A stretch of DNA of 64,000 nt, taken from assembly GCA_018894105.1 (NCBI GenBank), contig CM032133.1, positions 15,948,501 through 16,012,500 on the forward strand, read 5' to 3'. Source of the stretch: Jacaranda mimosifolia. Its lineage: Eukaryota; Streptophyta; Magnoliopsida; Lamiales; Bignoniaceae. The notes below the pieces were generated by a model. It had not been told where the DNA came from. It saw nothing but the letters and a program-made list of their open reading frames with translations, and ran no database searches. Both the position numbers and the translations under genes were made by a program. Shown here in pieces: positions 45,576 through 57,308 of this stretch. Position 1 is the stretch's first letter, and every line of letters starts with the position of its first letter.

Positions 45576-47263
45576 GAGTAAATTGCAAAAAAAAACCCCT
45601 GTGTTACTTCTAATTATCAGAAACCCACCTGGGATATGAATTTAAGCCAAAACCCCTCATGTTACAATATTAATTGCTCACTGCCCCCCCCCCCCACAAC
45701 CATTTATTCGTTGACCAGGTGCATCTTGACGAATATACTCCTATGCAAAAAGCCCCTCCTGATATTGAAATTAGCAAAAAAAACCTTGTGTTAGTGTTTT
45801 CTTTATTCACCACACCCAATTATGTTTTACTCATTGACTAGGTGTAACTTGATGTAAATACCCCATGTATACTTGTCAAATGTAAATGCATGCAACAGAA
45901 AATTACTTCATGGTCAACTACTAATTCTTTGGTGGAATCAATCATCTCATAATAGGTTTTTCTGTATTTTTCTCCAATCTCCATATTTCTAAGCAGTATA
46001 TTTTTGTGTTTGTCTCTCCATATTGAAATTGCAAACAAAATCAAAAATTGCCAATAGAATGGCAAAATCTCAGGTAGAAATACAAATCATTCCAATAGTA
46101 ATATCAATTCAATACTTCACTGGAAACTCATTTTATTAGGGGTATTCAAATCCAATCCAATCCAAAAAAAAAAAAAAAAAAAACCAATGAATCAATCCAA
46201 AAAATCGGAAACCGATCAAAGCCGAACTTTTTTGGATTGAATTGGATTTGTTTTCTAAAAATCGATCGAATTGGATTGATTTTCAGTTTTAATCTCAAAA
46301 ATCGATCCAATCCAAACCAAACCGAAATTTATATATTAATAATATAAAAAATATATATCTTAATTGTAAAATACACAAATATATTAAAATAAACTAAACT
46401 TAGAACTTTTTTCACTTTCAAAAATTAAATACATCTAAATAATTATTGTGGACTTATAACTTTATAGTTGCGTGTTGCTTACATAATTTAACTTAATTCC
46501 GCAAGATTAGTATGATATGATAGTTAAATAAAATTTACAAATCGATTGATTAAAATAATTTAATTATCAATAGTAACTTGTCAAATATTTCAATTGAAAT
46601 TTTAAATTAAAAAATCGAATTAACCAATCCAATTCAAATCGATTTAAAATGAATTGGATTTGATCGAATTTATAATAAAAATTTAACATATTCAAACTGA
46701 TCCAATATACATTATATAGTTTGGATTGGTTAGCTTTTTATCCCAAAATCGATCTGAACCAAACCGCAAACACCTCTACATTTTATGCAATGCCTCATTG
46801 AGAACAAGATATCTAATTGCTAGTTGTTTCCTATCATAAAATTTCATCTTTAAGTATCAAATATGAGTTTAATTTGAAAAAAACCCATAACATAGAAAAT
46901 AATAATTCCTCGCAAAATATTATTATAATTTCTAACATAGATAAAGTGAGCCTGAGCCATCAGATTTCACTTGGCTTTGCAAGCTTAAATTGCTTGAGGA
47001 CAACTTCTGCTTAAATTCATAACTCAGGGGGTGTTTGGCAATTTGAAATAACACAAGGGGCTTTTTGCAAAGGGTAAAAATGATTTTTTTGGTTGACAAA
47101 TACAACTACCACTCGCATATCAAGCGCGTGTATAACACCAATGGCCAAGAAGGGCATAAATGCCTTTGACTATGTAACACAAGGGGTTTTTTGATAATTA
47201 AAATTACATAAGGGGGTAATTGCATACGAAACATTTCACAGGGGGAGTTTTTGCAATTTACTC
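45576..47263. mobile_element. Non-autonomous MULE inside Harbinger remains
   Basis: 10-bp direct repeats CATTTTATAT at 45566-45575 and 47264-47273. The ends start GAGTAAATTGCAAAAA on both sides (right end read on the other strand), then continue with CCCC-rich words such as CCCCTGTGTTA and CCCCTTGTGTTA. It separates the MYB-like gene (left) from the Harbinger transposase fragment (right), both on the minus strand. The interior has a poly-C run (about 45685-45697), a hAT MITE and no transposase. The minus-strand frame at 45838-46065 is not recognisable. Confidence 0.85.
46137..46778. mobile_element. hAT MITE inside the MULE, 642 bp
   Basis: Perfect 8-bp duplication CATTTTAT at 46129-46136 and 46779-46786. 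Ends: TAGGGGTATTCAAATCC at the left and, read on the other strand from 46778, TAGAGGTGTTTGCGGTTTGG. Subterminal parts are packed with CAATCCAAT/ATTGGATTG and ATCGAT words on both strands, as in non-autonomous hAT elements. A poly-A run follows the left end. No coding frame. Confidence 0.85.
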
Positions 47264-47463
47264 CATTTTATATTTATCTATTAACTAAAAACCAACCAAC
47301 AAAGGATTACTTTGAAGCATCTATTCAATTCCTAGGACATGAACGAGACCCAAAGGTGTTGAGTAAACAAAGCTACAAAACAATAATTTAGAAAAGTTCA
47401 ACTAGTCATGCACGCAAATGGTCATTTATTTGCAACATATTTCATCCTATCGACTAGACATGA

Positions 47464-47730
47464 TTACTGGGACATAGAATGAGCCCCTCTCCATGATTGG
47501 TATATGTTGGCAGCCAAGTTATCACGACAATTGCTCCACTTAGACGAGCTCTCGCTTGTGTCAATGTGGTCGACATCCACCTGTTGAAGGCCTTCATGTC
47601 CATCCAATATAATATCTTCTAATAGATCGATAGGCATCTTGGAACAAATGTAATTGTGCAGAAGTGCACAGTTTAATATTATCATGGTCTAAGTCTTGAT
47701 TGGATAGTAAGTAGTACTCCTTAAGACATG
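47464..47730 (-). pseudogene. PIF/Harbinger transposase, C-terminal fragment
   Basis: The minus-strand frame reads LRSTTYYPIKT, stop, TMIILNCALLHNYICSKMPI, DLLEDI, and after an acidic spacer WSNCRDNLAANIYQSW. It matches the end of DDE_Tnp_4-type transposases (RWxILRxxxxYPxxTQxxII.AC.LLHNFI...DP.E.........WRd.iA..mW). The DDE catalytic part that should precede it (towards higher coordinates) was not found. It lies on the same strand as the MYB-like gene at 44276-45438, and the two were probably one element before the MULE entered between them. Confidence 0.75.
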
Positions 47731-49873
47731 CTACTCATGATATATACTTTCTTTGTAAAATCAAATTTTCAAGACAAAAACCTTCATAGATTAAGAAGGA
47801 ATATCTTGAAGGTATAGATATTATAATAAAAGATATTTGTAATTTTTATATAGAACATATTTTACATTAGGCGTTTTCTAACTTATGGAGGTGAAATCTA
47901 CTGATTGTCTGAGATCTAAAGTAGGAGATTGCTAACTTGCTTAAATAGGGTGAAATAGTTTACCTATTCTATCCAATCAAAACGACTAGAGAAAGAACTT
48001 AGGTGTGAGTATTGCAGCATATAGTAGTTACAGCAGTCATGTGATGCATTTTATCAAGCAAAATATTTTTATGCAGTTGAAAAAATGAGTGATAGGTACA
48101 AGTGCATGACTGCTTCACTAACATGTCTATAGACAAACATTCCAAGTAAAAGAAATGGAGTAACACGAAGATAAAGATGAAACAAATGGAATAATACAAC
48201 TCTGGTTGAGCCACATGCTTCTGATAAACAAAAATATGTGCTAATCAGATTACCATGACTACAAGATGCATGCAGGAAAAAGAAATGGAAGCAATTTAAT
48301 TTCCACTTCTTGTCTTTTATAAATGACTATTTACTTTGACAGAATAACAAGAAGTTTCCCTATCAAGCAAATCCACTATAGCAGGTAATCTGGGATTTTT
48401 TTTCTTTTGTGTCCTCATATGATTTAATTATATTTTGTTTCTTCATCATGAAGAAGACATGTGGGACCCATTGAATAAATCTCAACTTATGGGTTAGAGA
48501 TGATTTCCTCTTATGTGCAAATTGAGATTAGCTTGACATGCATAAATAATGATTATTTAAACTCTATCAAATATTAGATATATTAGCATAATATAACCCA
48601 TGAAGTTATCAAGAAGGAAAGAAAAAAGCAGTTACCATGAATGCAATACAAAATGAAGATGTGTAGAATGCAATAGGTAAAAATGAATAGTAATAAAATT
48701 TTGAATAGAACCATAAATCCAATTGGATTTTGGTAACCGTCAAAAATAGTATATCGGACCAGGTGTGATGAGTCATACCAGCCGCCGTCAACCACAACGT
48801 TTTAGTCCACCTAGAAAAGACATGTGCAGCATAGCAACCTAGAACATGATGCAATACAAAAACAACATATATGTCAAATGCGTAATATGAAGAAGAAAAA
48901 GGGAAAAAAAAGAAAAAAAGAAACAAGTCGAATACACCACAAACCTAGTAAAAAATGATCGATCCGATAGTACAATTAGAATGTGTAACAGAAGATACAC
49001 TATAATTGAACTGATTTTGGAGCGATTAAGTGAAGTTCATCATTTTTGAAAAACTAGGGCTCACAAATAGACCAATGGGAAAGGTGAGTTCTGTGTGTGG
49101 TTTTTGGTTTCTAGTTGAAGAGAATATCTCCTACCGAGGGCATAAGTGGAATAAGGCGTGAAGATTCAAGGGTAATACAGATCTTTCATCATATCACCAG
49201 ATTTGAAATTGGGCTACGATTGATGAATCACACCCACAAACCCGCTACTTCAATAGTGGGTAATTGAATATACGGTGACGGGCTTTTGCATTATTGCGGG
49301 CAAGCCAGCGAAACCCATCTCCACATCAAACAAGTAATTGCACTACATTAGCCTCCATTGTTACATCTATTAACCGAAATCAATCGCCCTGTGGATGTTT
49401 CACAGTTGATAGTGAGGATCTTGGCATAATAAGATCGCAATATGGCTCTTAGAAATGTTATTTTGTGGCATGATTTTGATCATTTAATATGAAATAGACA
49501 CTGTACAATGCAAGTCAAAAGAGGGGAAAAAAAAAAAAAAAAAAAAAAGAAGGCGCATGCAATTAATTAATCCACAAAGGAATGAATCTTGTGATGAAAA
49601 TAAAGAGGCAATATTGGTCTACTTATGTATGCATATTATTTCTTATAAAATCATATACAAAATAGATTAGGTCGTGAGGAGACAAACAAGTTAGGACTAT
49701 GTAACTTTATCAGTGATTTGTAGACAAAATATAGCAATATCTGAAAAGAAACTAAAACTAATTACATAGACCAACTTTACTTACACCTGAAGTCAACAAA
49801 AGTAAGGGGTGTCTTGTTGTCCTCAAGCGGCGTGTATGTTGTCTGCTACTGGTACGCCGTGCCAACAAGATCG
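47731..49873. other. Intergenic, no gene seen
   Basis: No recognisable frame. A long poly-A run (about 49529-49548) and several short minus-strand open frames without family. The far end of the Harbinger element may be hidden here, but I could not define it. Confidence 0.4.
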
Positions 49874-49881
49874 GGTCTAAG

Positions 49882-51037
49882 TAGAGGTGTCAAAACGAGT
49901 CGGGCGGACCGGCCCAGCCCGGCCCGACTCGCAAAAAAAATCGGCCCAACTCAACTTGTTTAATTTTTTAATATGGGCTGGGCTAGACCGGCTCGCTTGA
50001 AAACCCGTCTCGAGCTGAAATTTTGCAACTCGGGATCGGCTCGACCTGCCGACCGTGAAGGACCGTGGGCTAGCCCAGTTCGCAGGCTAAACGAGCCGGC
50101 TCACGGGCTACGCGGGCTAGCCCGCTTAGCCCGCAATAATTTTTTAATTTAAATTATAATTTATAATTTTTAAATTACAAATTATAAATTATTAATTTTT
50201 TAAATTTTATAATTTATAATTAAGAATGTATAATTTATAATTTATAATTTATTACTTTATAAATGTATAAATCAATAATTAAGAATTTTTAATTTTTAAA
50301 TTATCAATTATAAAAAAAAAATTGAGAAAGGTGAAGACCATATTGCCTCAATTTGAAGAAGACGATGAAACATCCACCATCGCATCTCAATCCGAGAGCG
50401 ATTCAGATCACTTGGGTGAACGATCAGTTTATCATTGGACATGTTTAGATGTTTAGATATTACAAAGTTGATTTTATTTTATTTTATTATTATGTACTTT
50501 CATTCAGTGGTTTGATCAAATCCACCTCTATGTAATTATTTTTTCCAAATTAATGACGGGTAGAGCGGTCCATGTCAAACCCCTCACCACCTTATTTGGT
50601 GGCGTTTTTCGAAAAATATAATTGATAAAAAAAAATTAATATAAGTATAAATTTCTAAGTTTTTATAAAAATTTAAGTGTTGTAAAATATTAAAAATCAC
50701 TTAAGTATAAATTATTAAGTCTTTTAAAAAAGTATAAGTGTTGAAAAAAACATTAATAATCACATAAATATAAAAACTTCAAAATTTTAAATTCATTTTC
50801 AAAAAAAAAAAAAAGAAACTCACAAGCCAACCCGCGAGCCAGCTCCCGAGCCGGACCGCCTAGCTCGGTTCATATACAAATCGGCTCACCTATATAGTGG
50901 GTTGATTTTGAGTCGAGCTAGACTTTTCAATTTTCAACCCGTCACGTTCGGGACCGTAAACGGCCCACGAGCCGGCCCGGCTCGACTTGGGACCACCATT
51001 AATCGTTTGTTCCAGCCCGGCTCATTTGACACCTCTA
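49882..51037 (+). mobile_element. hAT deletion derivative, 1.16 kb
   Basis: Flanks GGTCTAAG (49874-49881) and GGTCCAAG (51038-51045) agree at seven of eight bases. Both ends carry TAGAGGTGTCAAA. The left 280 bp are closely similar to the reverse complement of the right end of the hAT at 36122-39959 (GGGCTGGGCTAGACCGGCTC, GCTTGAAAACCC), and the right part matches its left end. So it is the same family in inverted orientation with about 2.7 kb of the centre deleted. It could be mobilised only by a transposase from elsewhere. Confidence 0.93.
50322..50456 (+). pseudogene. Last 45 codons of hAT transposase
   Basis: Reads LRKVKTILPQFEEDDE, then TSTIASQSESDSDHLGERSV and YHWTCLDV before TAG at 50454-50456. 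Same tail as the transposase at 36642-39075, but lacking about five residues after EEDDE. The rest of the gene, including all catalytic motifs, is deleted; an A/T-rich subterminal block joins directly upstream. No promoter or start remains. Confidence 0.9.
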
Positions 51038-51045
51038 GGTCCAAG

Positions 51046-53875
51046 TCTATTATAGTGATTCCGTGTATTGTGTTCAACTACTGTTTCTGATTTGATTGCT
51101 GCTTTTCAAAGTCTTGGAGGCCCCAACAGCTATTAATTGCTGATGAAAAATTAATTTGGATAACTAATATTTACATTTTACATCTATAAAAAATGAATAA
51201 ATATATATATATATATATATATGCTATGTTGATAGATGTAATGTAGCTCAAAAGCTATATAAATATTGCATACAAGCAGTTTTACCAACATTATTCAAAG
51301 CATATATCTATAAGAAATCTTTTCCACTGTTTTGGGAAAAAGTGGAAATAAGTCCCATTATTTGATAAATAAGTGCGTGAGAATTATAATAAAACTAAAA
51401 AATATTAAAGGAACAATTAGGCTCCCAAATGGCCAAATCAATCTTCATAATTTCAAATTTAAGTTAGATCGATGCTTCCATTGATGTTTACAGAAGATGA
51501 ATTTGGGGCGTTCGAGTCAGTTTCTTCGCGTCTTTCTTTAATATGTTAATCAAAAAAAAAAATATTGAGTGAAAATATAAAATTTATTATTAATAATAGG
51601 CATCAAATAACAAAGTGCTTGTTTCGTCATAGAGATAGCTCTAACAAGCTTAATATGACAAAATTGATATTTAAGTAGTATTATTAATAATTACTGACAT
51701 AGTATAATATTTATATTATTGTTATTCATAATTAACCTCATGTATAATGAGAATCTAATAATAAAAACAGTTTACAGTTATAATTTTGTAGTAAAATATT
51801 TATTTTCATTATTTATGTATTATCTGTTGTTAATATTGACAAAATTAAATAATATTCTTGTTATTGTTAAGTATGTGATAATTATTATTTTGACAAAAAA
51901 AATTCTCAATTATTATTGTAATCGTCTTTTTTTTTTAAAAAAAATATTGTCATTAACATTTTTTACCTTGTACTATATAATTTGTGGCAGGATATAGTAA
52001 ACATTTTTGGACTCAAGTGATTTTTATTTATTATCATTTTAGTATTGTAGGTTATTGAAAGATAGCCAATTGAAAATACAAATAAGTTAGTCCTAATATT
52101 TTTTTTTCTTTTCTTTTTCTCTGCATGATATTCTTTTAGTTTGTAAATTACTCGAGGAAGGTCGACTAATGTAGTGCTACTAGTGGGAGAAGAATATGCA
52201 AATATTTTTCAAAACTAATTTTGAAACAAACTTTTTAAAAGACTATGAAAATGTCCATGTTCCGGTCAATTTTACTCTCAAAAGTTGTTCTCTAGACACC
52301 TGAAAAATGCTTGGGAAAGAACTAAAAATGTGCAGTTGGAACATAGTGGTACTAGTGGAAGAATATTGTGCATGCTCCATTCAAATTCAAAAATATATGA
52401 CGCAAAATGTCTAACAATCATTCCACAACAAGAACAAATATCTATGCAAAAGTGGAGGTTGTCTACTGTCAAAAAGTAGGAGTTGATTAGGGTGTGATTG
52501 CTTGTAAGCCAATGTCTCATTTTTTATATTCATAAGATTTTGGGATTGTTTTAGTGTGTTAGAGCTATACGATTAAAAAATAAGGTTGTGAATGGTTGTA
52601 AGATAAAGTGAAATAATTATTATGATGTAATGGATTGATATGATGTGATTGATTGTGAGATTGTTTGTGAGAAATATTTGAGAGAATGAGAATGTTTTAC
52701 GAGATTTGATTTTGGTGGGTGGGGGTGGGGTGGATTGTTTTGAATTGGAGAATATTAAAAAAAATAAAAAATAAAAAATTTAATAAATTGCATTTTTTGG
52801 GGTTATTGTTTAAAAATTGACAATGAATTAATTTATTAATTTAGAAAAATATAATTCCAACTAAGTAAAAGATAATCTATTTTTTCATCAAATTTACTTC
52901 AACAAATTGTTTCCCAATCAAAATAGTTATAAATTTAATTTTTTTTTAAATAATACTTGAAAAGAATGAAAAAATCTGTATTGATCGAAATTTAATTTTT
53001 AAATAATTTTTTTATATTTTTGCTTTTTTAATTTTTAATTTTTTAAAGCCAATAATTTCCACCAAAATTTATAATTTTTCTGGCAAAATAAATTATGTAA
53101 GCCAAAATTCCTTTCCATCCCTTAATTCAGAATAATTGTAATAAAAATGAATTAGTCTTGTGTGTTTAATTTGAAAATAAAATTTGAATGATATCAATAA
53201 GAAAGTTACATTATTCATAAGTTTTTTTCGCCAATTACATTTCATGATTTACAAAAATGAAATTATTAAGGGTACTTTTATTTGATAATAAATTTCTTTA
53301 AAAAAAACCATTCAAATAAAGTATAATTAAATATTTAAATCCGAGGCATGTAGAAAAATAAATTATTTAGTTCGAATAAAAATGTCGAAGAATGAAAATT
53401 CTCACATAACATGCTTATATCAGAAATCCTAATTATATGAAAATATAACATATTACTGTAAATATCACATATTCTTGCAATTAAAAATAAATAAATTTCT
53501 CAAATCATAGCTACATGAATATGTAACACATATTTAGCAAAAACATCAACATTTGTTGCAAAAAGAAAAGGAAAAAGAAAAAAGAAAAAATGCAGGTAAA
53601 GTGAGGTGTGAGACAAGAAGAGAGGGGGACAAAGGTGAGGCATGTGTGTGTGTGTGTGTGTGTGTCGGTGTTTGAGAGAAAGAGAAGAAAAGATGAGCCA
53701 TGAGATGGAGAGAGGAAATTTAATTGTAGAGGAGGACTTTGGGACAAAAATTCACTTGCTCCAAAGACCCAACGCTTGTCTCACATCCAAACAGCCGTTC
53801 ACTATCACTTGTGTCTCTGAGGAGGTGAAACGAGAACTTTTCCCACAAGCAATCATAAGGTTAAACTCTAAAACC
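51046..53875. other. Intergenic, no gene seen
   Basis: A/T-rich. Microsatellites: (AT)n near 51200-51222 and (TG)n at about 53643-53664. A block near 52490-52690 has many TGTGATTG/GATTGTGAG words. The open frames here are low complexity or unrecognised. Confidence 0.4.
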
Positions 53876-53878
53876 TAA

Positions 53879-54529
53879 GGCCTCGTTCGGTTTTATTTTC
53901 ATTCTCATTTTTCATTTTCACCATTTCCAAAATTTAAAAAAAGGAATTAGTGAAAATAAATTTGTATTTGAATAGATTATTAGAAAAGTAATGATTGTGT
54001 TGGGTTTAATAGGTTGTAGGTAGAGAGGGATAGAAATAATGATAATAGAGAGAGAAAATATGTATGTTATTAGGAGAAGATATATATGTTATTGGAAAAT
54101 ATATTTTGAAAATGAAAATGAAAATATGTTGGGTGAAAATGTGTAAAAAGTGATAACCCATTTGGTTTCATTTTCAAATCTCTTTTTCACAAATTTTACT
54201 ATTTAAAAATTGAAATATATCACTTTTTACATATTTTCATTTTCATTCTCAAAAGAGATTTCCCAATGACCTATATATTTTCTCTTTCTATTTGATTATT
54301 ACTATCTCACTTCACCTACGACATACTAAACACAACATACTTATTATTTTTCCAACAACTTATCCAAATACAAACTCATTTTTAATCCATCTTCACTAAC
54401 TACCTTTTTAAATTTTCAAAATGATATAAATAAAACATAAAAATGAAACCAAACGGGCCCGATATTTTTCAATTTTTAAATAGTAAAAAAATATGAAAAT
54501 GAGGTTTGAAAATGAAACCAAATGGGCCC
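53879..54529. mobile_element. PIF/Harbinger-type MITE
   Basis: Flanked by TAA on both sides (53876-53878 and 54530-54532), the usual 3-bp target of Tourist/Harbinger MITEs. Ends: GGCCTCGTTCGGTTTTATTTTC at the left and, on the other strand from 54529, GGGCCCATTTGGTTTCATTTTC in matching register. A second copy of the same family lies inside. No coding frame. Confidence 0.75.
54157..54460. mobile_element. Second copy of the MITE nested inside
   Basis: Left CCCATTTGGTTTCATTTTC after TAA (54154-54156), probably lacking its first GGG; right, on the other strand from 54460, GGGCCCGTTTGGTTTCATTTTT. The inner left arm and the outer right arm share TTTACTATTTAAAAATTGAA, so both are one family. Confidence 0.6.
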
Positions 54530-54532
54530 TAA

Positions 54533-55439
54533 ATCCTTAAAATTTGAATACTAATTAAATTCATCTCTAATTTTTATAACATTCCCCAAATTTTTTTCTT
54601 AATTTATTTTGTATTATTTTTTCTATTTGTTTAATTTTTTTCCTTATTATTTTTTCTTTTTTACCTAAATTTCTTTATTTCCTTTTCCATGATTTTTTGT
54701 TCATTTTTTATAAAAGTATGTTCTGTATATGTTTGTAAATAGTCAACTTTCATATTTCTACTAAATAATAAGATGAAATATTTAAAAATTGTATTTATTT
54801 AATCTAATATCCTCTTCCTTCTTTTTCTTTTTAAGAATTTTTAATGTTTCAAAAAAAATAAGAACCAATAGAAGCATGGTTCTCAAGATATTCATAACCA
54901 TTTTATATATTTTGTATTTTAAAGCACTTAGAAAATTTTAATAAAATTCTAAAAAATATAAAAATATGTAGAAATATTATTAGGGTTTGTATTATATATT
55001 TAGTATAATTTTAAGTACGATAAATTAACACAATAAATTAAATATAGTTTTGTAATAATAGTAATGATAATGTTGCATAAAAGTTCCATTCATATTTACT
55101 TAAATTTTATTAAACATAAAAAACAAAAAATAAATAAAATCCCAATTCCTCTACCACTCCTCCCCACCTTCCAATCCCTATCTCCCCAAACCCTCCAAGC
55201 CCACCCCGAACCACCTCATCGTCCATGGTCGGCGGCCATGACCAATAGCCGTACCCGATATGGTAGGATTATGGTAGGCCTGACCTACGCAACACTATTG
55301 TAGAATTTGACCAAGGCCTCTGCCATGAGCAACGATCGCACTTGGCCATGGTCGGCCGCCATGGGGAAAAATTAAATTTTTATCCTTTAAATATTGCCAA
55401 CTTTTTAAATAGTCCATCTTCTATTGCAGGTTGCATATT
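54533..55439. other. Intergenic, no gene seen
   Basis: Pyrimidine-rich, then A/T-rich; a C-rich patch at 55140-55360 contains two mirrored words CATGGTCGGCGGCCATG (about 55224) and CATGGTCGGCCGCCATGG (about 55345). No gene. Confidence 0.4.
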
Positions 55440-56055
55440 TAGTCCACTATCTTAAATTTGTCATCACATTTAATCCATTTATTTACAAATTTAGTCCTTC
55501 AGGCCGCTTAATTTGAAATTGAGCTGAAAACATATCCAATCACTTTTCATTAGACCAAAATTTGGGATTTTTGAGACACGTGTACTTAGGTGCCATATCT
55601 TTGCCATATTAGCTTAAAATTTAACTAAATCTTGAATTTGAAGACGTGATTTAGGAAACAATTGCTGCAGTTATTTTTTAATGTTAAAGAAGATATTAAC
55701 AAAGATAGTTATTTAAAATATAATTCAAGAAAGTACATCTATATGAAAAGCTAAAAATAATTGTTATAAAAATGAATATTTATAGTTGAAAAATATGGCT
55801 GGCTTTTTTCTTATCTTTTTTAATCTAAAAAAATATAAGTACATCAATTATTTCTTAAATCACATCTTCAAATTTAAGATTTAGTTAAATTTTTAAGCTA
55901 ATGGGGCAAAGATGTGGCATCTAAATACACATGGTCACAAAGTCCCAAATTTTAACCTAATGAAAGATGATTGGACATATTTCGGGCTTGATTTCAAATT
56001 AAGCAGCCCGAAGGACTATATTTTATGGCAAATTTAAGATACCTAATTGTTTTTC
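55440..56055. mobile_element. Foldback element with long inverted arms
   Basis: The left arm (about 55440-55700) and the right arm (about 55785-56055, other strand) match along more than 250 bp: GTCCTTCAGGCCGCTTAATT with GTCCTTCGGGCTGCTTAATT, then CAATCACTTTTCATTAG with CAATCATCTTTCATTAG, then AGCTTAAAATTTAACTAAAT with AGCTTAAAAATTTAACTAAAT. A spacer of under 100 bp separates them. It has no coding frame and was not assigned to a superfamily. It abuts the broken end of the Copia fragment at 56076. Confidence 0.8.
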
Positions 56056-56075
56056 CACTTCATTCCTATACTCTT

Positions 56076-57308
56076 TTACTTTTTGGACTTGTACTTCATA
56101 AGATGCATGTGTTCGAACCGACTGTAATCATCGATGAAAGTGATAAAGTAAGAACAACCATTTCTCACACTAACTCTTAGTGGGCCACAAACATCCATAT
56201 GAATCAAATCCAAAGGATTTTTGGAGCACTTCAATTGTCCTACAAAAGGAGTCTTGGTCATTTTTCCCTTTAAACAAGATTCACAAGTAGGAAGGTACTC
56301 AATGCCACTAACTTTTAGTGCTTTGAGAGCTTTCATCTTGTTCATCCTATTCTTAGAGATATGCCCAAGTCTTGCATGCCAAAGAATGACATTTTCTTGG
56401 TTATCTAATTTCCTTTTACTTAATTGAATGTGCATTAATGAAGATTGAGATTCAAGTACGTACAATTCGTTAACCAATGTACCTTGAGCAATTAAAGTAC
56501 CATTCTTCAATACTTTCAATGTCCCATTTGATATAGAAAAATCATATCCTTCATAATCAAGAATGGGAATTGATATAATGTTCTTAACAAGATTCGGTAC
56601 ATAATAAACTGGATTAAGTACAATACTAGAATTTTCCAAGTCTAACTTGATAACACCTTGGACCATAGCTGTAACTCTTGCTCCATTTCCAAGTCGAAGG
56701 ATCATATCCCTTTCACGCAGACTATTTCTTCTTTCCATCCCCTGTAATGAATTATAAAGGTGAGAACGACATACGGTATCAAATACTCATGAGGAAGAAT
56801 TGGTCGTTAAATGTACTTCAATAAAGTGCATACCCTTCTCAAGGGTTGCAAGGTAAACCTTGCAGCTTCTTTTCCAATGCCCATTTTCACCACATTGGAA
56901 ACAACTTGCATCGGTTTTAGCCTTCTCTTGACCCCTCCCAGAACATTTCACGAGTTGCTTCTCTTTCGAGGAAGAACTATTTTTCCTCTTACCTCCCTTT
57001 TTTGGGCCCCTAGGGCCTTTCGGCTCGAAGGAATAAGCTAGCATAAAAGACTTCTCCTTTTTCACAATCACCTTAACGGTCACAAGTATGTTCACCAATT
57101 CGTTAATCATAACTTCTTGCTTGGATATATTAAATTTCATAATGAATTGGTCCAACGATGGGGGCAGTGACTAGAGGATCAAATCCACATAGAGGTCATT
57201 GTCCATAATCACGTCAAGTTGGCCAAGCTTCTTGATGAGTCCTATCATGTTAAGCCTGTGATCGTGGATACTTGTCCCCTCACTCATCCTTGACCTCAAG
57301 AGTTCCCT
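56076..57308 (-). pseudogene. Copia gag and integrase fragment
   Basis: Minus strand, from 57308: gag remains reading MSEGTSIHDHRLNMIGLIKK, LGQLDVIMDNDLYVDLIL and DQFIMKFN, then a CCHC knuckle CFQCGENGHWKRSC (about 56876-56917). After a frame change comes a protease/pre-integrase part with LRLGNGARV and YYVPNLVKNIISI, then WHARLGHISKNRM, the integrase zinc motif CESCLKGKMTKTPF, and the first core residues in DLIHMDVCGPLRVS with YFITFIDDYSRF. The frame ends at 56076-56078 (LMKYKSKK), where integrase should continue; the foldback element starts just beyond. The right end is cut by the Gypsy LTR at 57309. It is unrelated in sequence to the Copia element at 22-28 kb. Confidence 0.85.

Noticed and set aside
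51719..51997. 92-codon hydrophobic frame
   Set aside because: Ile/Leu/Tyr-rich translation of A/T-rich DNA; no domain and no conserved pattern.
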